Origin: JAAOIF01 sp965206195
GTDB lineage: Bacteria; Pseudomonadota; Gammaproteobacteria; PS1; Pseudothioglobaceae
Direction: 5' to 3'
Assembly (NCBI GenBank): GCA_965206195.1
Contig: CBDBIZ010000011.1
Span: forward strand, 744,001 to 808,000
DNA: 64,000 nt
A model generated the notes under the pieces. The model saw only the letters and a program-made list of their open reading frames with translations, was not told where the DNA came from and did not search any database. Both the position numbers and the translations under genes were made by a program. Of this stretch, positions 28,727-36,513 are shown piece after piece (position 1 is the stretch's first letter; every line of letters starts with the position of its first letter).

Positions 28727-29389
28727 ATGACTAATGATAGCCAATCAAGTGTAAAAGCCCTAAAAAAAGCCTTAGTAGGCTATGGTTTTGACAAGCATTT
28801 GGTAAAAAGCATCAAAGGCGATAAGCATTTAAGGGAAAGCGTGTATGACCGTCCTAAACATAATAGCTCGGTTGATGACCATTTAGGTGAGGTGCTATCG
28901 ATTTGTGAATATTTGTTACTTAGTACAGGGGTGCATCGCCTGAGTATTGGTTTTAATAATGGAGAGGTTAAGACCTTTTCTATTTTTGACCCAGCTAATA
29001 TGGAAGTGCATCTAGCACAAGATTTATTGGACACAGCGTATATTGCAGATAACTTTGTTGAGATACCCTTGGAAGAAAAAGACCAATTTTTGAAGCGACT
29101 TTGTACTATGCTGACTAAAGATAAAATATTTGACTATCTATCAACTAGGTGGCAGGTAGATTTTAAAGCGCGTAATCATAGTATGAAAGGGGTGGCGTTG
29201 ACCAATGTTGAGGAGATAAAGCATATCTTGGGCATCCTGCCGAGGCTGAGAAATTTAGAAGGTTATTATTTGCGTAGTGCTAGCATTGGTCTGTTTAATA
29301 GTACAGTGGATATGACCTTTAATTGCGATGGTACCCATATTGTTGCCCATCAGGCATTTAAAAACTTTATTCAGGAAAACATATTATGA
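28727..29389 (+). CDS. Unknown 220-residue protein coupled to a GmrSD-like gene
   Basis: I do not recognise a family. The protein is soluble with no signal peptide or membrane helix. It has a basic N-terminal part (KALKKALVGYGFDKHLVKS), a central VHRLSIGFNNGEVKTFSIFD segment that looks like beta strands, and a helical C-terminal half. Its TGA overlaps the ATG of the following nuclease gene (ATGA at 29386-29389), so the two are translated together. It starts seven bases after truB, with no promoter of its own visible. Placement suggests a partner or regulator of the nuclease; that is inference only. Confidence 0.75.
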   Translation: MTNDSQSSVKALKKALVGYGFDKHLVKSIKGDKHLRESVYDRPKHNSSVDDHLGEVLSICEYLLLSTGVHRLSIGFNNGEVKTFSIFDPANMEVHLAQDLLDTAYIADNFVEIPLEEKDQFLKRLCTMLTKDKIFDYLSTRWQVDFKARNHSMKGVALTNVEEIKHILGILPRLRNLEGYYLRSASIGLFNSTVDMTFNCDGTHIVAHQAFKNFIQENIL

Positions 29390-31536
29390 TGAAAATTTCA
29401 CAAATCATAGAAAAAATTGATGAAAAACAATTATTTATCCCTGCCTTTCAAAGGGAGTATGTATGGAAAAGAAAAGATGCCAAGAATTTGATAAACTCGT
29501 TAATTAAAGACTATCCAACAGGAACAATGCTAACTTGGGAGACTAATAATCCGCCTGAGTTAAAAGGAAGTCATCAGTACAGTTCAAGCCAGGGTTCGGT
29601 CAAGTTAATCCTAGACGGACAACAAAGAATCACAACGCTTTATATGTTGATAACTGGTAATATTCCTCCGTATTACACAGAAAAAGAAATATTAAACGAC
29701 CCAAGAAATTTATATGTCCATATAGAAACACTTGATCTTGAATATTACAAGAAAAGCGTAATGAAAGACAATCCTATATGGCTAAGTATTACAGATTTAT
29801 TTAAAAGAAAAATTAATCCACGAGATATAACAGACCAGTTAGAGTCATTAAATAGCAATGAAAGATTATCTAGAGATTACGAAGATAAAATTTATCGCAA
29901 TATTGTATTAATTGAAAAGATAAAAGACAATATTTTTGCCGAGCAAATTATTCCTGCTAAGGCATCAATTAAAGAAGCAATAGACATATTCTATATTGTT
30001 AATGCTAGTGGAGTGAGTCTGACAGATGCAGAACTGGCATTGGCTCAGATTTCAGGTTATTGGCCCAAAGCAAGAGCAGTATTTAAAAGAAAATTATCGG
30101 CATTAGGGGAGCAAGGGTGGGTTTTCAATCTTGATTTTATTGTTTATGTTTTACTTGCCATTTTGTATAGACAAGGTTCCAAACTAGACAAACTACACAC
30201 CGCCAAGAACAAAGAAAAAATACAGAATGCTTGGAAATTATTGGAAAGGTCTGTCCTAGACTACACTTTTAATATTATGAAAAGCCATGCCTATATTGAC
30301 CATACAAAAGAAATTAACTCAAAATATGCACTTATTCCAATTATTACCTATATTTTTAATAAGCCAAATAATAAATTAGACGAGGGCGAGATTAAGCGTA
30401 TTGTTAAATGGTTTTATTATTCTCAAATTCGCCACCGTTATATCAGCCAACTGCCACAAAAACTTGATAAAGATATTGGTATTATTTATAATGCAGACGG
30501 ACCTTTTGAGCAATTATTATTAAATCTTGCTGAGGAAAGACCATTAGGAATAAAACCTTCGGAATTTGCTGGTAGAGACGTTAGGCATCCTTTATTTTAT
30601 TTAATGACCTGGTATTTTAAAAGCATTGGTGCAGTATGCTTCGGTACAGGCGTTACTTTAAGAAAAAACATGGGTAAGCAATACACTCTAGAAAATGATC
30701 ATATTTTTGCTTATTCTTTATTAAGAGACTCAGATTATTATGACATGGATGACCGATTTCAATATGCCTTGGCTCAGGAATTAACCAATAGAGCAATTCT
30801 TACAGGCGTTGAAAATAGAAGTAAATCTGCACAAGGTGTTAAGCAATATTTGGGCAATGTCCAGCAAAATTATCCGCACGTCCTAAAATTACAGTGCATT
30901 CCTGAAAATGAAGCCCTCTGGGATATTAAGTACTATGAGCAGTTTTTAGAGCAAAGGAGGGTACTTTTAGCTGACAAACTTAATGAATATCTAAGCAATA
31001 TATCTACTGCGGATGAACATCTAAAAGTTGAGATGCACATTCAGGAACTAATAGACAAAGGTGAGAATGAAAATTTAGAGTTTAAATCAACCTGTCGGTG
31101 GAATTTAAGAGAGAATAAAATAGACAAAAAAATGGAAGAAATAATTATCAAGACCATTGCGTCTCTGTCTAATTCTGAGGGTGGAAAACTATTAATAGGG
31201 GTTGGTGGCAATGGTGATATGCTAGGATTAGAATACGACTACAATACTTTGAAAAAACCAGATCAAGACGGTTTTGAGTTACATATAAGAAATCTTATTA
31301 ATGTCAACTTTACAACAGAGTTTTCAGCGACTAACATAAAAATTAAGTTTCATACTATAGATGACCAAGAGTTATGTGAGGTAGATGTAGCCGCGTACAA
31401 AACACCCTTATTCTTGACGCAAGTATCAAACTCTGGTCAAAAGCAAGAGTGTTTCTATATTAGAGATGGTAATTCATCTAGGGTGCTAAGTCTTTCTGAG
31501 GCCTCCGAATATATTAAAACTAGATTCCAAGGGTAA
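29386..31536 (+). CDS. GmrSD-type DUF262/HNH nuclease fused to an AlbA_2-like domain
   Basis: A 716-residue protein with three parts. (1) A DUF262/GmrS-like N-terminus: IPAFQREYVW at 18-27 and LILDGQQRITTLY at about 74-86, the DGQQR motif used for NTP-dependent nucleases. (2) A GmrD/DUF1524-like HNH region: ENDHIFAYSLL near 435-445 and LTGVENRSKS near 480. (3) A C-terminal AlbA_2/schlafen-type putative nucleic-acid-binding domain: NLEFKSTCRWN near 562 and GGKLLIGVGGNGD near 598. GmrSD proteins are type IV restriction enzymes against modified phage DNA. The C-terminal fusion is unusual. Codon use is more AT-rich than in flanking truB and purD, suggesting transfer. Stop is four bases before purD. 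Confidence 0.82.
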   Translation: MMKISQIIEKIDEKQLFIPAFQREYVWKRKDAKNLINSLIKDYPTGTMLTWETNNPPELKGSHQYSSSQGSVKLILDGQQRITTLYMLITGNIPPYYTEKEILNDPRNLYVHIETLDLEYYKKSVMKDNPIWLSITDLFKRKINPRDITDQLESLNSNERLSRDYEDKIYRNIVLIEKIKDNIFAEQIIPAKASIKEAIDIFYIVNASGVSLTDAELALAQISGYWPKARAVFKRKLSALGEQGWVFNLDFIVYVLLAILYRQGSKLDKLHTAKNKEKIQNAWKLLERSVLDYTFNIMKSHAYIDHTKEINSKYALIPIITYIFNKPNNKLDEGEIKRIVKWFYYSQIRHRYISQLPQKLDKDIGIIYNADGPFEQLLLNLAEERPLGIKPSEFAGRDVRHPLFYLMTWYFKSIGAVCFGTGVTLRKNMGKQYTLENDHIFAYSLLRDSDYYDMDDRFQYALAQELTNRAILTGVENRSKSAQGVKQYLGNVQQNYPHVLKLQCIPENEALWDIKYYEQFLEQRRVLLADKLNEYLSNISTADEHLKVEMHIQELIDKGENENLEFKSTCRWNLRENKIDKKMEEIIIKTIASLSNSEGGKLLIGVGGNGDMLGLEYDYNTLKKPDQDGFELHIRNLINVNFTTEFSATNIKIKFHTIDDQELCEVDVAAYKTPLFLTQVSNSGQKQECFYIRDGNSSRVLSLSEASEYIKTRFQG

Positions 31537-31540
31537 CAGT

Positions 31541-32812
31541 ATGAAAATTTTAGTGATTGGTTCAGGCGGTCGTGAACACGCCTTGGCTTGGCAGTGCGCC
31601 AAATCAGACAAAATAACCCAAGTGTTTGTTGCTCCAGGTAATGCAGGCACAGCCTTGGAGGACAAGCTGGACAATGTCAATATTGCAGTAGATGATATTG
31701 CAGGGTTGATTGATTTTGTCAAGAAAAATCAAGTAGAGTTAGCCATTGTTGGTCCCGAGGAGCCTTTGGTGTTGGGCGTGGTGGATGCCTTTAATGCTGA
31801 GGGTTTAGTGGTTTTTGGCCCCACCCAGGCTGCTGCACAACTTGAGGGTTCCAAAGCATTTTGTAAAGATTTTTTAGCGCGCCATCACATCCCTACTGCT
31901 TTTTATGCCGTATTCACTGAGACCCAAGGTGCGATTGACTATGTCAAGAATAAAGGCACACCGATTGTGATTAAGGCCGATGGCTTGGCGGCAGGCAAGG
32001 GGGTCATTATTGCCAATACTGAGGCACAGGCTATTGCCGCTATTGATGATATGCTACAGGGCAATCGCTTTGGCGAGGCGGGTTCGCGGGTGGTGATTGA
32101 GGAGTTTCTAGCAGGAGAAGAAGCAAGTTTTATCGTCATGGTGGATGGTAAAAATATTCTACCGATGGCAACTTCACAAGACCATAAAGCACGAGACAAT
32201 GGCGACAAAGGTCCCAACACAGGCGGCATGGGTGCGTATTCGCCCGCACCGGTTGTGACTGATAGTATTTTTCAAACTGTGATGGACAGCGTCATCCGTC
32301 CGACTGTTGAAGGTATGGCGGCAGAAGGTAGTGTTTATACTGGGTTTTTATACGCTGGACTGATGATTGACAGTAAGGGCAAGGCAAAAGTACTGGAGTA
32401 TAACTGTCGTTTTGGCGACCCTGAAGCTCAGCCGATTATGTTGCGTTTGAAATCTAATCTTGCCGAACTTTGCTTGCTTGCCAGCCAAGGCAAGCTAGAT
32501 AAGGCTAACATTGAGTGGGATGAACGCTCAGCGGTGGGCGTGGTGTTAGCGGCAAATGGCTATCCTGATGCGTATCCCTCTGGTGAAATAATTGCCCTGC
32601 CAAGTAACAGCGATACGGCTAAAGTATTTCACGCGGGCACTAAGATGGACGGTGATAATATTGTTAGTAGTGGCGGGCGTGTTCTGTGCGCCACTGCATT
32701 GGGTGAAAATCTCTTAGATGCCCAAACCAAAACTTATGAATTGGTTAAAAAAATTAATTGGGATAGTGCTTATTATCGAGACGATATTGGTTTCAAGGCG
32801 ATTGATAGTTAG
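31541..32812 (+). CDS. purD: Phosphoribosylamine-glycine ligase
   Basis: Second step of purine synthesis, an ATP-grasp ligase. The 423-residue protein shows MKILVIGSGGREHALAW, GPEEPLV, the KADGLAAGKGV loop, and GGMGAYSPAP. It follows the accessory nuclease gene after only four bases, so it presently depends on read-through from truB or the accessory pair. Confidence 0.97.
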   Translation: MKILVIGSGGREHALAWQCAKSDKITQVFVAPGNAGTALEDKLDNVNIAVDDIAGLIDFVKKNQVELAIVGPEEPLVLGVVDAFNAEGLVVFGPTQAAAQLEGSKAFCKDFLARHHIPTAFYAVFTETQGAIDYVKNKGTPIVIKADGLAAGKGVIIANTEAQAIAAIDDMLQGNRFGEAGSRVVIEEFLAGEEASFIVMVDGKNILPMATSQDHKARDNGDKGPNTGGMGAYSPAPVVTDSIFQTVMDSVIRPTVEGMAAEGSVYTGFLYAGLMIDSKGKAKVLEYNCRFGDPEAQPIMLRLKSNLAELCLLASQGKLDKANIEWDERSAVGVVLAANGYPDAYPSGEIIALPSNSDTAKVFHAGTKMDGDNIVSSGGRVLCATALGENLLDAQTKTYELVKKINWDSAYYRDDIGFKAIDS

Positions 32813-32819
32813 CGCTACA

Positions 32820-33179
32820 ATGTTATTGTTTTATATTGATATAACGTATTTTGCCAATAAAGCGATTTCGAGACTGTTTAACTATATTGATACAAAGCAG
32901 GTGGGACAACAGCAGGTATTAAATTTATTGAGAATTTACCTTACAGGTGGAAAGTTAAACCCGAACCAAGTGATGTTAGTTTAGCATGCGTTAAAACATT
33001 CAAGCACAAGCTATACTTTTGTAGTACATAAAATATTGCCCCAGATTGGATACGTAACTGCAAAGGCAGACTTGGAAAAACTGGCAAAACTAGAATTATT
33101 ACAACAATCTAAACACGAGCAGGCTTTTGTATTCATTACAGCTAACGATTTAGAACAAAAAATTAAGTCTTACATATGA
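32820..33179 (+). pseudogene. Small gene before rnhB with an in-frame amber stop
   Basis: A 120-codon frame runs from ATG 32820 (MLLFYIDITYF) to a TGA at 33177-33179, broken only by a TAG at 32982-32984. The frame resumes with HALKHSSTS right after the amber codon. Its final TGA overlaps the rnhB ATG (ATGA), the arrangement of a translationally coupled gene, so it was or is a real gene. I do not recognise the family; the second half is rich in Lys/Leu/Glu. It could be a recent pseudogene or a read-through gene. Confidence 0.55.
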
Positions 33180-33769
33180 TTATTGTTGGTGTGGACGAGG
33201 CAGGTAGGGGCTCTTTAGTAGGCAATGTGGTGGCAGGTGCGGTGATTTTGCCTAAGGGTTTTGAACTGCTAGGATTGACGGATGCTAAAAAACTCAACGA
33301 GAAAAAACGCAAAACACTATACGCACAAATTACCCAGCAATGCAGCTGGGCAACGGGTCAGGCAAGTGCCAAAGAAATTGATAAAATGAATATCTTGCAA
33401 GCCACCCTGTTGGCAATGATTCGTGCAGTAGAAAATTTAAACACTCAGTATCATAAAGTTTTGGTCGATGGCAACCACTGTCCAGATTTGGAAAATTGTG
33501 AGGCAATTATCAAAGGGGATCTAACCCAGCCAGTCATATCGGCCGCTTCGATTATTGCTAAAGTAGTACGAGACCAGCAGATGATTGAGTTGGACAAACG
33601 TTATCCTGAGTACGGGCTTAAACAGCACAAAGGTTACGCTACAAAAACGCATCTTATGGCGTTAGCAGAATTTGGTGCAATTAGTGAGCAACATCGGTTT
33701 TCTTTTGCGCCAGTTAAAATAGCCTCAGTCAGGAAAATAATTGACAAAAAAATATTGCCTAAGTTTTAG
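33176..33769 (+). CDS. rnhB: Ribonuclease HII
   Basis: Removes ribonucleotides from RNA/DNA hybrids and from DNA. The 197-residue protein starts GVDEAGRGSLVGNVV, with the catalytic DEAGRG, and has LTDAKKLNEKKR, VDGNHCP and AASIIAKVVRD. The ATG overlaps the end of the preceding amber-broken frame by four bases. Confidence 0.96.
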   Translation: MIIVGVDEAGRGSLVGNVVAGAVILPKGFELLGLTDAKKLNEKKRKTLYAQITQQCSWATGQASAKEIDKMNILQATLLAMIRAVENLNTQYHKVLVDGNHCPDLENCEAIIKGDLTQPVISAASIIAKVVRDQQMIELDKRYPEYGLKQHKGYATKTHLMALAEFGAISEQHRFSFAPVKIASVRKIIDKKILPKF

Positions 33770-33781
33770 CAAGTAAGTTAG

Positions 33782-33976
33782 AGTATAAACATTACCCTGC
33801 TTTGGCGCTGGGTAGAACCCTTGTTTACAAAGACGATATTTAGACCTGTAGTAGCTAAAAAATGGTTTCATAGCATCTTTTGGTATTTACATCCATCAAT
33901 AAAAGAAGTCAAAAGAAGTGTATTGTTGTTTTTATTATTTTTATTATTTGTATTTTTCATATTATTTCTCACTTAA
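33782..33976 (+). other. Open frame without a clear start; hydrophobic C-terminus
   Basis: Sixty-four codons are open, ending in TAA 33974-33976. The reading includes WRWVEPLFTKTIFRPVVAKK and then a Leu/Phe-rich tail resembling a tail-anchor helix. Only TTG (33821) or CTG (33797) could start it. It may be a relic or chance. The remainder of the 33770-34307 gap (about 540 bases) is AT-rich with no recognisable gene; a CGAATAACT duplication lies near 33995-34012. Confidence 0.25.
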
Positions 33977-34307
33977 AAAAGGTGCTGGGTGTTCGAATAA
34001 CTCGAATAACTGGTAAAAACGTTAAATGAGGATTTAGCATTTTCATTGAACCTCATTCACTGCAGCTGCTAATATTCGTAAACATTAGCATCACCAGTCT
34101 GGTCGTCATTACTGATAGACCCACCCAACATAAAAGTCATTATCTCTTAATTTAAAAAAATAGTATTGATTTTGCACACCAAATGTTGGTGTGGTGTTTT
34201 GATGCCAAGAATTAAACAATAGTGTAAAAATGCGACATTATTTTGCATCATAACAAAATAAAGCTACTTTATTATTGTATTAGTAGGCTTTACCGGCGAT
34301 TTTAACA

Positions 34308-34448
34308 AGCCAGTAAAACAAGACCCAGAAAGTCTTGCTTTGTTTTTGCATTTCATTATAATAGGCACCGCACAAAAAGAACAAAACGTACATCAATCAG
34401 ATTTGCTTAATTAGTAATTTGTTGGTATAATTGGAAACATGATGAACA
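34308..34448 (+). repeat. 141-bp direct repeat, copy 1 (terminator plus promoter cassette)
   Basis: Identical base for base to 35776-35916. It contains a hairpin CAAGAC-7-GTCTTG (34319-34337) followed by a T-rich run, then a promoter (TTGCTT-17-TATAAT), and ends in ATGATGAACA. Here it abuts the start codon of the 91-residue gene at 34449. Its last ten bases create a nine-codon mini-frame (34439-34468) overlapping that start. Confidence 0.95.
34403..34431 (+). promoter_or_regulatory. Sigma70-type promoter in repeat copy 1
   Basis: TTGCTT (34403-34408) and TATAAT (34426-34431) are 17 bases apart. Only seven bases separate the -10 box from an ATG at 34439, so transcription would start at or next to that ATG, giving a leaderless or nearly leaderless message. 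Confidence 0.75.
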
Positions 34449-34724
34449 ATGAACATAAATGGAATTAGTAAAGCAATCAACGTAGTCACTACCACCGCAG
34501 ACGTGGTGGGTACTGCTAAAGATATTAAAGACGTCAAAGAGGGTAAAAAAGGCGTTACTGGCTTTGAGATTATCCTTGATGTGTTTGCGCAAGCTTTTAA
34601 GGCTGTTTTGTGGGTTGTTACAAATCAGGTAAGCTTAGAGTCTAAAAAAGACGACTATGACAACTATTACGACCCAATGACACCAGGCGGCTTTTATGAT
34701 GATATAGATTATATAAACAAATAA
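34449..34724 (+). CDS. Small protein of island module 1 (91 residues)
   Basis: No family recognised with confidence. It has an N-terminal Val/Thr/Gly-rich helix (KAINVVTTTADVVGTAKD), a charged KDVKEGKKG turn, a hydrophobic segment FAQAFKAVLWVVTN and an acidic tyrosine-rich tail with YDP and TPGGFYDD. The YDP/TPG tail is echoed in the 116-residue protein of module 2, hinting at analogous roles. It is driven by the repeat-borne promoter, and the convergent TraG-like gene follows. A weak similarity in layout to small proteins next to ICE TraG genes is inference. Confidence 0.65.
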   Translation: MNINGISKAINVVTTTADVVGTAKDIKDVKEGKKGVTGFEIILDVFAQAFKAVLWVVTNQVSLESKKDDYDNYYDPMTPGGFYDDIDYINK

Positions 34725-34750
34725 TAGTTTTCTATTTTAGTATTTAGCGT

Positions 34751-34840
34751 TTATTTTTTAACGATATCATAACCCGCCTTACCAATTCCCATATCTTTTA
34801 CTCCATCCATGGATTGTGCTATGTAAAGCCATTCCTTAAG
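34751..34840 (-). pseudogene. Detached C-terminal tail of a TraG-like protein
   Basis: Reverse-strand reading gives LYIAQSMDGVKDMGIGKAGY and then DIVKK and a TAA at 34751-34753. This closely repeats the ISQSMDGVKDIG segment inside the neighbouring TraG-like protein. It is separated from that gene only by the second unit of a 16-bp tandem duplication; with one unit it would be in frame as the protein's natural C-terminus. Confidence 0.75.
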
Positions 34841-34856
34841 AAAGCCATTCCTTAAG
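34825..34856. repeat. 16-bp tandem duplication that truncates the TraG-like gene
   Basis: AAAGCCATTCCTTAAG occurs twice with no gap (34825-34840 and 34841-34856). Since 16 is not a multiple of three, two copies put a TAA after KEWLS; one copy would continue into a further 23 or so residues ending IVKK. Confidence 0.9.
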
Positions 34857-35705
34857 TTTACCAGCACCTTTGGTGATATTGCTAATACCTGAACCAGTAA
34901 TACCTATATCTTTTACTCCATCCATGGATTGTGAAATATGTTTTGTAGCCTCACCCCCAAACTGCATCATAAACCCAAACCAAATCTTAATCGCAATCAG
35001 ATAGAATATCAAGATTAGCAGGTTTATCAAAAAGAACTCCAAGCCTTTGCCTGAGCCTGCAATATGCACAGCCTGCATAAAGGCATTATCACTACCACTA
35101 TTAGCCGCATAAATAGAAAGTAATGCATTATCAATAATTGATATAACAGCGATAATTACACTGACAAATTGAATAGCGAACATTGAGGCAAATATTGAAA
35201 ATAAAAACGCTGGTTTAAATCCTGAGAATGGCAACAATATTGGCAACACAACCACAATAACAAATAACAGCAAAGCTTGCACTAAAGGTAAAATCAGAGT
35301 AATCAGGTAGGTGGTAATGGTTTTTAAAAGCCACGTTGCTCCTGCGCCAATAATGCCTATTATCCACGATACCACAGATTTTAAAGCCGCTAAAATACCC
35401 CAATGGTTGCCCTCTTCCTTGTCAATCAATGTCTCAGCTTTTAAAAACGATCGCACCGCTTGTTTTTTCTTGACCTCGGCGTGTGCAGTCCCAAGCGATC
35501 GCTCAATCTCTTTAAACCCATCAGATTCATCAACCCTAAACTCGACCCTAAGCTGTTTATAAATCCAATCCCAGCCTTCACCACAAGGATAAGCTTTGTC
35601 TTGATTTATAAATTGCAATGCATCATAAGTTTCACAAATGCCTGCTTTTGAATTACCACAAGGTTTATAAAACCCTGGTGTTTTAAGATAATAATCACCA
35701 CCCAC
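34836..35705 (-). CDS. TraG N-terminal-type membrane protein, 5'-shortened, copy 1
   Basis: A 289-residue protein. The N-terminal segment YYLKTPGFYKPC...YPCGEGWDWIYKQLR matches the periplasmic YFLNTPGYY / C-x-x-WW / LR region of TraG N-terminal-domain proteins of integrative conjugative elements. Two hydrophobic blocks (residues about 105-175 and 225-245, with LPLVQALLLF and LPFSGF) follow, then a Gly/Asp tail. Family members are much longer at the N-terminus, which is absent here. Upstream sequence still aligns with copy 2 (TKFNNKV-like) but has stops, so the GTG start at 35705 is uncertain. The 3' end is cut by a 16-bp duplication. Likely a decayed but partly retained mating-pair protein. 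Confidence 0.65.
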   Translation of the reverse strand: MGGDYYLKTPGFYKPCGNSKAGICETYDALQFINQDKAYPCGEGWDWIYKQLRVEFRVDESDGFKEIERSLGTAHAEVKKKQAVRSFLKAETLIDKEEGNHWGILAALKSVVSWIIGIIGAGATWLLKTITTYLITLILPLVQALLLFVIVVVLPILLPFSGFKPAFLFSIFASMFAIQFVSVIIAVISIIDNALLSIYAANSGSDNAFMQAVHIAGSGKGLEFFLINLLILIFYLIAIKIWFGFMMQFGGEATKHISQSMDGVKDIGITGSGISNITKGAGKLKEWLS

Positions 35706-35775
35706 CCAATCGCCTTAAAAGTCCAAAACGCATATTATTCAACTTTATTGTTGAACTTAGTGTCTATTATACGAT

Positions 35776-35916
35776 AGCCAGTAAAACAAGACCCAGAAAG
35801 TCTTGCTTTGTTTTTGCATTTCATTATAATAGGCACCGCACAAAAAGAACAAAACGTACATCAATCAGATTTGCTTAATTAGTAATTTGTTGGTATAATT
35901 GGAAACATGATGAACA
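35776..35916 (+). repeat. 141-bp direct repeat, copy 2 (terminator plus promoter cassette)
   Basis: Perfect copy of 34308-34448. Here the terminal ATGATGAACA is the natural first ten bases of the 74-residue gene, so this copy looks like the source from which copy 1 was made. The hairpin lies at 35787-35805. Confidence 0.95.
35871..35899 (+). promoter_or_regulatory. Sigma70-type promoter in repeat copy 2
   Basis: TTGCTT (35871-35876), 17-base spacer, TATAAT (35894-35899). The ATG at 35907 begins eight bases after the -10 box, predicting leaderless translation of the 74-residue gene. Confidence 0.75.
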
Positions 35917-36131
35917 CACTACAAATATCAAATGAATTAACAAGATTAGGCATGGATAAATCCCAGTCCGATTTTATTGCACAGACTATTGATGGTAAAA
36001 ATCAAGAGTTAGCAACAAAGAAAGATATTAAAGATTTACGCTGGTTAACTGTGGCAGGTTTTACTATTATAGGTGTTGGATTTGGTTATGTAATTAGCAT
36101 TTTAAATACAATCATCGGTAAATTAGGTTAG
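35907..36131 (+). CDS. DUF1640-like small coiled-coil membrane protein
   Basis: The 74-residue protein has an amphipathic N-terminus, a QELATKKDIKDLRW segment and a C-terminal membrane helix (LTVAGFTIIGVGFGYVISIL). The ATKxDxxxLR-then-helix layout resembles the DUF1640/CCDC90-like family often found beside mobile or host-defence genes in bacteria; function unknown. It starts ATGATG directly at the predicted transcription start. The next gene follows after five bases with a GGAGA ribosome site. Confidence 0.65.
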   Translation: MMNTLQISNELTRLGMDKSQSDFIAQTIDGKNQELATKKDIKDLRWLTVAGFTIIGVGFGYVISILNTIIGKLG

Positions 36132-36136
36132 GAGAC

Positions 36137-36487
36137 ATGATGAACACAACACAAGAACAAATAGTAAACCAAGCAAGCGACTTTGTCATTGATGAAATCA
36201 AAGAGAACTTGATTAAAAGAGTGGCACAGTACACTTGGAAACTCACCAAAAACTTAAGCAAACTGGTTTGGAATATTGTTAAGATTATTGTGCCACCACT
36301 ATACGATGGCTTGAAGTTTGTTATTAAAGCTGCTATCAATGCTGCTGCGAATGAGCCTGCTAAAAAACACAAGCCTGCTGGATTTGAATACGACCCACTC
36401 AACCTTTATGCCGATAAAGATGGGCATGTTTCTCATGATGGTCGTGGGGGCTATTACACTCCTGGATCAAGTAAATGGTTCAAATAA
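36137..36487 (+). CDS. Small protein of island module 2 (116 residues)
   Basis: Not recognised. It has a helical amphipathic N-terminal part (NQASDFVIDEIKENLIKR), a hydrophobic LVWNIVKIIVPPLYDGLKFV stretch and a hydrophilic C-terminus with KPAGFEYDPLNLYADKDGH and GGYYTPGSS. It starts after GGAGAC, five bases past the DUF1640-like gene. It is convergent with the second TraG-like gene, mirroring module 1. The Gly/Asp-rich C-terminus is vaguely like the DUF3742 proteins adjacent to traG in some ICEs; this needs a profile search. Confidence 0.65.
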   Translation: MMNTTQEQIVNQASDFVIDEIKENLIKRVAQYTWKLTKNLSKLVWNIVKIIVPPLYDGLKFVIKAAINAAANEPAKKHKPAGFEYDPLNLYADKDGHVSHDGRGGYYTPGSSKWFK

Positions 36488-36513
36488 ATCCACCTAGTCA
36501 TTTTTTAATTTTT

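Noticed and set aside
32820..33179. Remnant of lpxB upstream of rnhB, by analogy to enterobacterial order
   Set aside because: The translated frame has no LpxB motifs and is far too short, so I left it unnamed.
35311..35651. Forward frames of 63-83 codons opposite the first TraG-like gene
   Set aside because: Antisense shadows of a gene with membrane-protein composition; no ribosome sites.
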